Below, piece by piece: positions 36,901 to 45,350 of a stretch of 64,000 bases of DNA (position 1 is the first letter of the stretch; each line of letters starts with the position of its first letter). The notes under the pieces were generated by a model. The model searched no databases. It was not told the DNA's origin and saw nothing but the letters and a program-made list of their open reading frames with translations. The stretch covers positions 873,001 to 937,000 of the forward strand of contig LS999827.1 in the NCBI GenBank assembly GCA_900537185.1, in the 5' to 3' direction. A program made the position numbers and the translations under genes. The DNA comes from Cytophagales bacterium Alg240-R148. GTDB taxonomy: Bacteria; Bacteroidota; Bacteroidia; Cytophagales; Cyclobacteriaceae.

Positions 36901-37296
36901 TTATTCTAATTCTACGAGTTGTATGTAATTGCCACAAGTATCGTCCAAAATAGCTATTTTTCCAGACCCAATATCGGTAGGTTGCTTGATAAACTGCACC
37001 CCGGCTGCTAACAATTGTTCATAACTTTTCTGTAGGTCCGTTACGTCCAATTGTGTAACCGGAATACCCGCATCGTACAAGGCTTTTTGATAGACTTTGG
37101 AGGGTTCAAAATGAATGGGGGCTGGTTCTAACAACAATTGTGGACCTTCTGGATCTTCCTTGGCCACCAATGTCAACCAACGGTGTTCTCCTCCCAACGG
37201 AATGTCTAATTTCTTCTCAAAACTTAATTTTTCTGTGTAAAAAGCCAAGGCTTGGTCTTGGTCCAAAACTGGAATACTAACAACACTGATTCTCAT
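36901..37296 (-). CDS. VOC-family (glyoxalase/bleomycin-resistance-like) protein
   Basis: 131 residues with two beta-alpha-beta-beta-beta halves. Starts SVVSIPVLDQDQALAFYTEKLSFE and ends in DDTCGNYIQLVELE, the usual edges of the fold. Metal-site residues could include the late Glu. The specific reaction is unknown. Confidence 0.8.
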   Translation of the reverse strand: MRISVVSIPVLDQDQALAFYTEKLSFEKKLDIPLGGEHRWLTLVAKEDPEGPQLLLEPAPIHFEPSKVYQKALYDAGIPVTQLDVTDLQKSYEQLLAAGVQFIKQPTDIGSGKIAILDDTCGNYIQLVELE

Positions 37297-37390
37297 AGGG
37301 CATGGGGTTTATCTTTTTAACAATAGGAATAGGCTATTACTGTTCTTACCCTAATATAATAATTTACTCCATCAATTGAACTCCTATGGA

Positions 37391-37828
37391 TCAAGCGGCA
37401 GCTATTTTTTTCTTGATAAAGCGGAGCATCGTTCCTAACAGTGGTACGTGCTCATAAAACATTTCGCCAGCATCGAAGTAATCCCGTTGCGCTGTGATTT
37501 TTTCTTGGTAAGAAAGCACGGAAATCCCTTGTGCAGTAATGGTTTTGGCTGGTTTCTTTAATACCAAATGCATCTCCCAAGACAAAATAGCTTTGCCATC
37601 CTGCATCGCCTCATTGGTAAACTGGAAATTACCAGCAATTAAGTTTTTGTTGAGTTTTTCAAAGTACGCCGCTAAGGCGTCCAGACCAATTATGGAATGC
37701 ATCGGGTCTGTAAATACAATGTCGGCAGCGTACAACATGGACAATTGCGCTTTGTCGGTTTGGCCTAAATTTGAAAAGTAGTCTTTGAATTGCTCTATTA
37801 CAGCGTGGTTGGTTGGATCGTAGGTCAT
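37391..37828 (-). CDS. SnoaL-like / NTF2-fold protein
   Basis: 145 residues with the alpha+beta cone: the helix VIEQFKDYFSNLGQTDKAQL, the strand YAADIVFTDPMHSIIGLDAL, then FTNEAMQDGKAILSWEMHL and a late VLSYQEKITAQRDYFD. The Asp-Pro near the turn is typical. Such proteins are isomerases, dehydratases or plain ligand binders; nothing decides here. Confidence 0.75.
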   Translation of the reverse strand: MTYDPTNHAVIEQFKDYFSNLGQTDKAQLSMLYAADIVFTDPMHSIIGLDALAAYFEKLNKNLIAGNFQFTNEAMQDGKAILSWEMHLVLKKPAKTITAQGISVLSYQEKITAQRDYFDAGEMFYEHVPLLGTMLRFIKKKIAAA

Positions 37829-37846
37829 GGTTCTATTGGGTTAAAA

Positions 37847-38248
37847 TCAGTGTTTTTTGTTTGAAATTATAGTAATTATACTTGGAATTAGGAGCCCTTT
37901 TAATGGGCGCAAACCAGAAAAAAGAAGCTGTATTTTTTCACTTGAAGAGGTTATGGCAATTAAAAACTGCAAAGCTACCAACATTCCTATGCCTGCCCAC
38001 AAAACAATAAGCCCTGTTCTAACCTTTAATAGGCCTATTATAGCACCTAAAATCACCAGAATCCTAAAACCACTCATAACAGGAATTAAAGCGTTTAAAG
38101 GAAAGTTATGCCCAAAAGATTGCTGGAACTCGTTTGAATTGAACACATCCTCCCCAAAGTAGATGGAGTAAAGTTTAAAACAATGGTATACCAACAGAAA
38201 ACCTGTTAGGAACAAGGACACAAAGGTGAAAAATTTTGTTTTACTCAT
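37847..38248 (-). CDS. Small membrane protein, unknown
   Basis: 133 residues with four hydrophobic segments. It begins with a Lys-rich tail followed by FVSLFLTGFLLVYHCF. It starts 18 bases upstream of the SnoaL-like gene, so the two share a transcript. Confidence 0.65.
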   Translation of the reverse strand: MSKTKFFTFVSLFLTGFLLVYHCFKLYSIYFGEDVFNSNEFQQSFGHNFPLNALIPVMSGFRILVILGAIIGLLKVRTGLIVLWAGIGMLVALQFLIAITSSSEKIQLLFSGLRPLKGLLIPSIITIISNKKH

Positions 38249-38434
38249 AAATGCTCCCTATAAAAAAATAGATAACCTCCTGTATGTTACGCATTTGCGA
38301 GACAATGGTTGCCCGCCAACTGTTGGAGGATTCTATAAATAATTGTTAGGGTACTTATCAATTGTGTTCTTATCTTAAGTCAATGCATACCAAAAAGAAT
38401 TGGTGGACTTTTGTATCGGACTAAATCGTATAAA

Positions 38435-38857
38435 ATGAAACAATCAACAGCTACAAAACTATTGTTAACGATGGCCGGGTTGGCTGCTTGCACCATTGGG
38501 TTGGCCTTGCTCCTTTGGCCAGTTACTTTTGAACGTTCTGCCGGAATTTATCTGGACCCAAACAACGTTAACCTATTGAGTGAACTAAGGGCACCAGGTG
38601 GTTTAATTTTTACCGTAGGTACCTTGATCTTATCCGGTCTATTATTTTCCAAAATGCGGTGGTTCGCCTTGCAACTTACCACCCTATTTTATCTTTCTTA
38701 TGGAGTGTCCAGGCTCATAGCCATTCTCTTGGATGGTTTGCCTAGCAATTCTTTGCTTGCAGCAATGGCCATCGAATTGCTTTTTGGGTCTATAGGCCTT
38801 TTTTTTCTATTGAAAAAGCAATCCTTAGCTCCACAAATGGCCGGGTCTGCTCCTTAG
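38435..38857 (+). CDS. DUF4345-like small membrane protein
   Basis: 140 residues from MKQSTATK with four transmembrane helices; a conserved-looking ELRAPGG in the first loop and a short basic tail. The family is found in Bacteroidota and actinobacteria with unknown function. It converges with, and overlaps by four bases, the Crp/Fnr regulator on the other strand. Confidence 0.65.
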   Translation: MKQSTATKLLLTMAGLAACTIGLALLLWPVTFERSAGIYLDPNNVNLLSELRAPGGLIFTVGTLILSGLLFSKMRWFALQLTTLFYLSYGVSRLIAILLDGLPSNSLLAAMAIELLFGSIGLFFLLKKQSLAPQMAGSAP

Positions 38858-39435
38858 CAACTCTTTTCTGCAATTCTTTTTCTAATTCGGCTGAATGATT
38901 CTGGGGTAACCCCGATGTAACTCGCCAATTGGTGTTGGGCAACACGTTGTAAAAGTTGAGGATGATGGGCCAGCAAATGCTGGTACCTTTCTTCGGGCTT
39001 ATAATGGTTGAGCATCTCCATTCTTACTTCGGCCTTGGTCAGATCTTCAAACATCAAAGTATGGATTAATTGTTCCAACTGAGGGTATTGGCGATGCAAG
39101 GCCAACTCTTGTTCTCTTGTGCCTGTAGTCAGTAGGCTATCTTCCAAGCATTCTAGGTAGTATTTTGAAGGCGCTTGCTGGATATAACTTGCATATAAAA
39201 CTGCTGCTTGGCCTTCCATAAAAAAAGCAGTGGTTTTTTCTTCTCCGTCCACCAGCCTGTATTGCCTTAAACATCCTTTCACTACAAAAAAACACCGGTG
39301 GCAAACCATTCCTTCCTTTAAAACTATAGTGCCCTTCTTAAATGAACCCAATTCGGTATGGTCTACTACTGCTTTTACTTCTGAAGGGTTAAATTTATCC
39401 AACTTAGTAATGTATTCTGCCAATAAGTTTTTCAT
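38854..39435 (-). CDS. Crp/Fnr-family transcriptional regulator
   Basis: 193 residues: cyclic-nucleotide-binding-like beta-roll (LGSFKKGTIVLKEGMVCHRCFFVVKGCLRQY) followed by a short C-terminal winged helix (VAQHQLASYIGVTPESFSRIRKRI). This is the CNB-first layout common in Bacteroidota. It lacks the four-Cys iron-sulfur signature of FNR, so the effector is unclear. Confidence 0.88.
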   Translation of the reverse strand: MKNLLAEYITKLDKFNPSEVKAVVDHTELGSFKKGTIVLKEGMVCHRCFFVVKGCLRQYRLVDGEEKTTAFFMEGQAAVLYASYIQQAPSKYYLECLEDSLLTTGTREQELALHRQYPQLEQLIHTLMFEDLTKAEVRMEMLNHYKPEERYQHLLAHHPQLLQRVAQHQLASYIGVTPESFSRIRKRIAEKSC

Positions 39436-39514
39436 TCTATCCGTGCTACGGTTATTTATGCAATTTACGAATACTTACGCTGTATAGGCAACGAAAACCT
39501 GCCCTTTAAAATAT

Positions 39515-39823
39515 TTAAACCACGGTTTCATAATGTTCTACGGTTGGGAAAGGATCGTAGTAGTGGTGCAATAAATTTTTCCATTCTACATAAGCTTCCG
39601 ATTGCCTATACCCAATTTCATGGTTTTCTAGGCTTTCCCAATGGACCAATAACACATATTGGTTCTGTTTTTCTAAACACTTTTTCAAGGTATGGCCTCC
39701 ATACCCTTCTATGGAACTTATGTACTTACCGGCCAATTTAAAATCCTTCTCAAACGCCAATTCCCTTCCTGGTATCACATTTAACACTGCTACTTCCATT
39801 ACCATTGATTTGTTTTCCAACAT
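39515..39823 (-). CDS. ABM-fold (antibiotic-biosynthesis-monooxygenase-like) protein
   Basis: 102 residues in the dimeric alpha+beta barrel pattern: AVLNVIPGRELAFEKDFK then YVLLVHWESLENHEIGYRQSEAYVEWKNLL, where the second half matches the W-S-AYVEW family line. Probably a small monooxygenase or quinol-handling enzyme. The start is at 39823 or six codons in. Confidence 0.7.
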   Translation of the reverse strand: MLENKSMVMEVAVLNVIPGRELAFEKDFKLAGKYISSIEGYGGHTLKKCLEKQNQYVLLVHWESLENHEIGYRQSEAYVEWKNLLHHYYDPFPTVEHYETVV

Positions 39824-39899
39824 AGACTTTGTTTTTTAAAAATTGATTGAATGCACATAAAATAAGTGGTACTAACTTTTCTCTATTACAAAAATTAAT

Positions 39900-40769
39900 T
39901 CATTGTTCTTGGAAGTACCCATGTTTCGCCAAAAACAGATCCATTGCATTTTCAGCTTTTGTTCGGATGGATGGATCTGGGTTGGGCCAGCCGTCGTCTG
40001 GTTCCGTAGATGGGGTGAACAAATGTCCTACACCATCATAAACATGCAATTCTGAGGGTATCCCTAACTTTTTCAAGTTGTTGTGGTACAATTCAGAGCC
40101 TTCCAGAGGCGTAACAGTATCCGACCTTCCTATAACAATAATGCTTGGAGGTGTTGCACTAGAAACATGCTCTGCAGGGGATAAATTGGACACTTGTATT
40201 TTGTCTCCCAACCTTTGTTGAAAGTTAGGATACAACAAGAGAGAAAGCGCCGGCGATTTTAAAGCCAATAAGTTGGGTGCACTCGAAGTAGTGACCGTTG
40301 GCGCATCTAGGTTTTCAAACACCGCTGCACAAGCCGCCAAGTGCGCGCCTGCAGACCAGCCATAGGCAGCAATTTTATTCTTGTTGATTGAAAATTTATT
40401 GGCATTATCCCGCAGCCACCGAATGGCCGTTTGGGCATCCAGCACCGACTCATATGGCGTGATGCCATTTTTATTATCTTGTAACCTGTATTGCACCGAA
40501 AAAGCCACCATGCCTTTGCTTGCATAATGTTGCGCATTGCTAAAGCCCCAGGAAGCTTCTCCAATAGACCACCCACCCCCGTGAAATACAACTATGGCTG
40601 GATATTTTTTTTCGGCATCGTAGTTTTCAGGCTTAAAACAATAAATTTTTAGGTTGTGGTCGGTATCGTAGGTATACTCTCCTGGCTCGCTCGGTTTAGC
40701 ATTTTCTTGTGCAAAAGAAAAAGAGCCTATAAAAAGATAAAACACTAGCAAAATTTTAGGCTGTTTCAT
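39900..40769 (-). CDS. Secreted alpha/beta hydrolase, HSL-like esterase type
   Basis: 289 residues with a signal peptide ending SFSFAQ. The oxyanion motif HGGGW lies at residues 63-67, the nucleophile Ser139 is in GWSAGAH and the late GVGHLF supplies His. The acid is likely the Asp in GRSDTVTPL. This is the carboxylesterase / polysaccharide-deacetylase-like branch of periplasmic esterases; substrate unknown. Confidence 0.85.
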   Translation of the reverse strand: MKQPKILLVFYLFIGSFSFAQENAKPSEPGEYTYDTDHNLKIYCFKPENYDAEKKYPAIVVFHGGGWSIGEASWGFSNAQHYASKGMVAFSVQYRLQDNKNGITPYESVLDAQTAIRWLRDNANKFSINKNKIAAYGWSAGAHLAACAAVFENLDAPTVTTSSAPNLLALKSPALSLLLYPNFQQRLGDKIQVSNLSPAEHVSSATPPSIIVIGRSDTVTPLEGSELYHNNLKKLGIPSELHVYDGVGHLFTPSTEPDDGWPNPDPSIRTKAENAMDLFLAKHGYFQEQ

Positions 40770-40859
40770 GTTGTTTACATTTTTAAATTCTTTGGAAACT
40801 CATTGTTTGGCTATTATTTGAAAATAGTCAACGGGCCAATAATTTCATATTGGTACCAA

Positions 40860-41414
40860 TTAAAACTTTATCAAAGCATACCCATTCATTTGGTAGGCGG
40901 TCAGAACAGACATGGCCGATAAGGCCACTTGCACCTCTGGCAACAAGTCTGCTTTGGTGTACCCTCTATAGGACATGGATTGCCCACAAAGGTACACTTT
41001 TACCCCAATACCAGACAATGTCTTAATGAGGTGTTGGTTCGGGTTGTCCGTATTGAATTGCCCTTTGTATGCTGAGGAAGAAAGTGCATCTTTTGTTGAC
41101 CCACCGTGCAGTACTACTACCAATTGAATTTTATCTTGTGTAAACCCATACCGTACATGCATGTTGTAATACCGATGCAGGCTAGAAAGGACCGAATTCA
41201 TCGCATTGGGATCCTCATATTTTCTTTCCACATCAAAAATAGCTTTCAAATTTTGGGTGGTATCCGGAAGATAATCCAGTTTGTCTATTGAATACACTGC
41301 GCCAATATCTTCAAAAACAGGACCCGTGGTTGGGCCATTGTCTTGTGCCAAACAGGATGACGTGGTGGTTAAAAGTAACAGCGATAAAAACAAAAACGAA
41401 ATGGTATGTTGCAT
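40860..41414 (-). CDS. Exported DsrE/DsrF-like protein
   Basis: 184 residues with a signal peptide ending CLAQ, then the DsrE-like fold (LVVVLHGGSTKDALSS, then GVKVYLCGQSMSYRGY with a conserved-position Cys, and the final ALSAMSVLTAYQMNGYALIKF). Cytoplasmic relatives carry sulfur relay; exported ones in Bacteroidota are uncharacterised. Confidence 0.75.
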   Translation of the reverse strand: MQHTISFLFLSLLLLTTTSSCLAQDNGPTTGPVFEDIGAVYSIDKLDYLPDTTQNLKAIFDVERKYEDPNAMNSVLSSLHRYYNMHVRYGFTQDKIQLVVVLHGGSTKDALSSSAYKGQFNTDNPNQHLIKTLSGIGVKVYLCGQSMSYRGYTKADLLPEVQVALSAMSVLTAYQMNGYALIKF

Positions 41415-41754
41415 GGTATTAGGAGTTAATGGTTCAACAAGTTATTCATAAGATTGTTATTCCATCCATTACAAACGACTTTTTTATGGGTAATTGGGGG
41501 CATAAACCTGAAAAAAACCATGGTGTAACCAATGGCGATAGGTGCAAACTATTGGTTTCGTATAGTTGTCTGTTGCTCAGAACGATACATTCCAACCAGT
41601 TGCAAATACGAAACAACTTCTTCCAATACAAAGAAAATAAGCATCAAAAACCGTATATTATCACAGCAATTTAACCGATCGTTTGAACTTAATATCTATC
41701 CACATACCTATCCATCCAATTCTGCAACTGCAACATCTAAACTTATCCCCCATA

Positions 41755-43674
41755 ATGAGAAACTGTTTTATTCTTTTGTTTTTGACCTTTGTCAACTTAA
41801 ATGCTTTCGGACAAAAAGAGGCACAAACTTCCCGTTGGTTGTGTTTCGCCAATATGTTAAAAGGAGACAACCAAGCCTTTTATCGGCCCAACAGTGAACT
41901 AAGTACTTTTGCTTTTACTGGGATAAGAGCAGGCGAATTAACACCCTATGTTATAAACTATGCCAACATGTTGGAACAGGTGAATTACTATACCAGAATA
42001 CCTGTTGTGGAGCAGCTTTCTCCAAGCGATTGGCTCAAAACCATTACCCTAGAGATGGAAGAATTGCAATACTACGAAGACGAGGATTTAATAGCAGACG
42101 AAAACTACGAGGAAGAATATGCCCAGTCCCTTTCTTATTATTTTGCCCAAGATCTTAGTGTTATCAGTTTGGATATTACTGCTACAACAACCGAAGAAGA
42201 CTCTGTAAGCCGGATCAACTTCATAAATTTTTATATAGCCGCCGAGAGCCCTGACAACCTGATCGGAGTGGACCAATATGCCTTTTCTCTGAAGTGGTCT
42301 GAATTTATTGCATATGTAGAAAAACACTACTCCAATAGACTATTTTATACCAATCCTTCTGATTTTTGGTGGCGAGGAGATATGCTGTTTACCAACGGCA
42401 AGTTAATTTCAGAAATTCAAGACACTTCGGGCGCCTCGTTGTTGTCAGAAATTTTACATTTGGCATTTCTTGACTCCTCTTTCACTGCGCAAACACCAGA
42501 AAAAGCGCCATTTGATTTAAGCGAAATAACCCAAACCGACAATGGTTGGTACGACACCTATTTAACTTCTAATAAAAAAGCAGGGAGTCGTATTGGCTTT
42601 GTGCTCCCAGGTATACAGAAAGCCAATGCAAGAGTTCAATTTGATTTCGACTGGGTCCATTACAAAAAAATTACAGAAAGAGAACAACCGGCAACGCACT
42701 TTACTTTGTTGGTGGATGCTCTAAAAAAAGCACAGTTCCAAATGGATGCAAGTCGTCGGCTTAGTTCCAATGGCTTTTATGCTGTTAGACAGCATACTCC
42801 TCCCCTCAATGAAGAAGAAATCTATGGGCTATTTGTAGAAGACCTGCAAAAAGAAGGTTGGTTGGACAGGAAATTAAACGAATGGCAAAGCAAATCTTCC
42901 AAAGATAAAAAAGAGTGGTACCAGGCCCTTAGCCAAGAGCACATTCAAATTTTTGGTTTGGATCTAGAGACCATTGAATCAGACACCTACCAAGAGGTGG
43001 AAACCTTTATTCAATGGGAGGCCTCTAGGTCCAATTTACTTTCAAAAAGCAAGGAAGTACCAGCACATGATTTGCACCCAGACTTACTCAGCGTGCCAGT
43101 TACAGCTAAAACAAAATTCAAAACAAACAAAGTGACCCAGCTAGAAATGCTCCAGCAAGAAAGCTTGGATTTTAGACAGCCTCAGAACAATATATTTTTA
43201 AATGACGACCTAGGTTTGGTTCCATTTATTATAAAAAATATAGAAGCAGGAACTTTATGGGTGTACACTTCCGATTCCCTTAACCAGGTTATGCCCTTGG
43301 TTGACTTTGAAGAAAATTTGAAAATACCAGAAAGTGAAGAGGTTCTATACGGCGCCGAAAAACCAGAACACCATTACTTAGATCCCCGCGAATTGCCCGC
43401 CTTGGACATAACCAGTCGGGTGCAATTTAATACCAAAGGAACCAAAATAAAATACCAAATTGTAAGCCTCCAATTGGTTCTTCCGTTTGACCACCCAGAT
43501 AACTTATTTGGGGTGGAAACAACGCTTGGCTTCGTATCATGGGCCGAATTAGAACCTCTATTAATAAAAGCGGCGTCTGCAGGCGATATCTCTGCACAAG
43601 TCAGGCAAATGTTAAATGCTAGAACGTTCTTTCCTTATTTCAAAAAGACCAAACATTTGGTAGCCGCCGAATAA
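41755..43674 (+). CDS. Exported protein with duplicated GldN-like domain, unknown function
   Basis: 639 residues from MRNCFILLF, which gives a clean signal peptide (FVNLNAFGQ); an in-frame upstream extension to 41683 has no support. The two ends look like copies of one ~180-residue domain: early AFTGIRAGELTPYVINYANML with NLIGVDQYAFSLKWSEFI, and late PFIIKNIEAGTLWVYTSDSL with NLFGVETTLGFVSWAELE. The pattern 'I-x-x-G-x-L-x-x-Y' plus '(I/V)-G-V-x-W' recalls the gliding-motility/type IX secretion protein GldN, but I cannot confirm that. Between the copies is a charged helical spacer of about 200 residues. Confidence 0.55.
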   Translation: MRNCFILLFLTFVNLNAFGQKEAQTSRWLCFANMLKGDNQAFYRPNSELSTFAFTGIRAGELTPYVINYANMLEQVNYYTRIPVVEQLSPSDWLKTITLEMEELQYYEDEDLIADENYEEEYAQSLSYYFAQDLSVISLDITATTTEEDSVSRINFINFYIAAESPDNLIGVDQYAFSLKWSEFIAYVEKHYSNRLFYTNPSDFWWRGDMLFTNGKLISEIQDTSGASLLSEILHLAFLDSSFTAQTPEKAPFDLSEITQTDNGWYDTYLTSNKKAGSRIGFVLPGIQKANARVQFDFDWVHYKKITEREQPATHFTLLVDALKKAQFQMDASRRLSSNGFYAVRQHTPPLNEEEIYGLFVEDLQKEGWLDRKLNEWQSKSSKDKKEWYQALSQEHIQIFGLDLETIESDTYQEVETFIQWEASRSNLLSKSKEVPAHDLHPDLLSVPVTAKTKFKTNKVTQLEMLQQESLDFRQPQNNIFLNDDLGLVPFIIKNIEAGTLWVYTSDSLNQVMPLVDFEENLKIPESEEVLYGAEKPEHHYLDPRELPALDITSRVQFNTKGTKIKYQIVSLQLVLPFDHPDNLFGVETTLGFVSWAELEPLLIKAASAGDISAQVRQMLNARTFFPYFKKTKHLVAAE

Positions 43675-43892
43675 CTCGAGGACATGCATTTTTGTTAGGC
43701 TTATAAATTTCATTGGCTTTGGTGCATTGTTGCCTGTTTTGATTAATGCAGGGTAGTATTGATAAATACTTATATTTCACATTCTTAGTTTTTATTCGGT
43801 TTTGTTAAATGAATGTAGTCTCAATATTCTTCTATTTTGTTTTTCTTTTTCTCGTCTTTAATTTTTGGATGCCCAAAAACGAAACAAAAAAG

Positions 43893-44010
43893 CATTTCCA
43901 ATTTAATTAGCCCTCGGCCAACCCCATGGCATCCTCTGCTCAAAAAGCCAGCCCCGGCAGCAACACGGCCGTCATCCCTCAAGCCGCCAGTAAATTGAAA
44001 ACCAGCCCGC
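43893..44010. repeat. 118 bp GC-rich direct repeat, copy 1
   Basis: Identical over its whole length to 44864-44981 in the same orientation. GC is well above that of its surroundings. A further 'CCAAAAACGAAAC' segment is shared on the left of both copies. It has no recognisable terminal inverted repeat or ORF. It is the first element of a gene-free repeat island (43675-45350). Confidence 0.85.
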
Positions 44011-44069
44011 TATTAAAACATTGATTTTAAATACATCGAATATAGATCGGTAGCAATGAACCCCAAAAC

Positions 44070-44369
44070 CGACCTCTTTTAAATGGCGTCAAGAAAATAA
44101 GCCTAAGTCATAACGATTCCGAAATTCAGCTGTTTGAGCAGCGCTGGCCTAGCGCAGGAGTGCGAGTTTCTGAATTTCCAGATTGCAACGAGGCTTATTT
44201 TTAGCCATTTAAAAGCAGTCTTGATTTTTTGCTTTGGTTTTTGATCAAGCAAAAAGCAAAAACAAGTCCCTGGGCCACCCCAGAAAACACCCCAACCCCA
44301 AATAAAAGAAAACCCATTACTAACCAATCGAACTAAAAAAAGCGAAACTAAAAACATTGAACCCAATAT
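44070..44369. repeat. ~300 bp structured repeat, copy A
   Basis: First full unit. Nested stems: TTTTAAATGGC (44077-44087) with GCCATTTAAAA (44204-44214); AATAAGCC (44096-44103) with GGCTTATT (44192-44199); GAAATTCAG (44121-44129) with CTGAATTTC (44170-44178); and an inner GCGCT/AGCGC. A fourth hairpin, CTTGAT...ATCAAG near 44219-44250, follows. The unit then carries the conserved CAAGTCCCTGGGCCACCCC. Read on the minus strand the unit gives a spurious ORF. Confidence 0.85.
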
Positions 44370-44370
44370 C

Positions 44371-44669
44371 CGACCTCTTTTAAATGGCGTTAAGAAAATT
44401 AGCCTAAATCATAACGTTCCAGAAATTCAGCTGTTTGAGTAGCCCTGGCCCTGCGCAAAGGACGAGTTCCTGAATTTCCACTACGCACCAAGGCTCATTT
44501 TTAGCCATTTAAAAGCAGTCTTGATCTTTTTGCTTCTTTTAGCATCAAGGTAAAAAGAAGAACAAGTCCCTGGGCCACCCCAGAAAAAAAGCAACCCCAA
44601 ATAAAAGAATACACACCACTAACCAATCGAACCAACAAAAACGAAACTAAAAACATTGAACCCTATATC
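44371..44669. repeat. ~300 bp structured repeat, copy B
   Basis: Tandem to copy A with the same order of segments and ~90% visible identity. The outer stem is kept; the inner GCGCT/AGCGC is broken (CCCTGG...CTGCGC). In the fourth hairpin the arms are GCTTCTTTT with AAAAGAAG instead of GCTTT/AAAGC, a paired change. Confidence 0.8.
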
Positions 44670-44775
44670 CGACCTCTTTTAAATGGCGTCAAGAAAATAA
44701 GCCATAGTTATAACGATCCCGAAATTCAGCTGTTTGAGTAGCCCTGGCCCTGCGCAAAGGACGAGTTCCTGAATT
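44670..44775. repeat. Structured repeat, copy C (truncated)
   Basis: Begins like A and B but breaks off at the right arm of the third stem (CCTGAATT). It continues into a segment with hairpin CAATTGGC-ACC-GCCAATTG (44806-44824) and then the second 118 bp GC-rich repeat, so another element appears to have replaced its 3' part. Confidence 0.75.
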
Positions 44776-44863
44776 CTCTCGCCTTTTGCATCCCACAAAC
44801 TCGCCCAATTGGCACCGCCAATTGTCGTGGATGACCAAAAACGAAACCAGTGTTTGATAGGGC

Positions 44864-44981
44864 CATTTCCAATTTAATTAGCCCTCGGCCAACCCCATGG
44901 CATCCTCTGCTCAAAAAGCCAGCCCCGGCAGCAACACGGCCGTCATCCCTCAAGCCGCCAGTAAATTGAAAACCAGCCCGC
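44864..44981. repeat. 118 bp GC-rich direct repeat, copy 2
   Basis: Identical to 43893-44010, direct orientation. The two copies bracket units A, B and C of the ~300 bp repeat, so recombination between them could delete or multiply that block. Confidence 0.85.
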
Positions 44982-45036
44982 CATCTTATCCAATATTTAG
45001 AATAGAAACTCCAAATTTGAGTATTTAATCCCAATA

Positions 45037-45320
45037 CGACCTCTTAATAAAAGCGTTTAAAAAATAAGCCTAAGATTTAACGTCCCTGAAATCTAAACTG
45101 TTTGAGCAGCGGTGGCCAAAGCGAAAGGGCGAGTTTTTAGATTTCCACAACGCAACAAGGCTTATTTTTAGCTTTTATTTAGCAGTCTTGATTTTTTTTG
45201 TTACTTTATTTGCATCAAGGCAAAAAAGTAAGGCAAGTCCCTGGGCCACCCCAGAAAAAAAGCAACACCAAATAAAAGAATACCCACCACTAACCAATCG
45301 AACCAAAAAAAACTAGATTT
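45037..45320. repeat. Structured repeat, copy D (diverged, stems preserved)
   Basis: The most diverged copy, yet every stem still pairs: AATAAAAGC (45046-45054) with GCTTTTATT (45171-45179); AATAAGCC with GGCTTATT; GAAATCTAAA (45088-45097) with TTTAGATTTC (45136-45145); TTACTTT with AAAGTAA in the fourth hairpin. Base changes relative to copy A occur on both arms, which is compensatory change. Confidence 0.85.
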
Positions 45321-45350
45321 CAATTAACCCATACAATCATCTGAATTCTT

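Noticed and set aside
41429-41674. Small plus-strand ORF between the DsrE-like gene and the GldN-like gene
   Set aside because: No start context, no family resemblance, and competing frames of similar length in both strands.
44103-44366. Minus-strand ORF of 87 codons (and similar ones at 44726-45034, 47096-47284 and 47350-47607)
   Set aside because: They lie wholly inside the structured repeats and share their residues only because the DNA repeats; frames shift or stop between copies, so the selection is on the stems, not on a protein.
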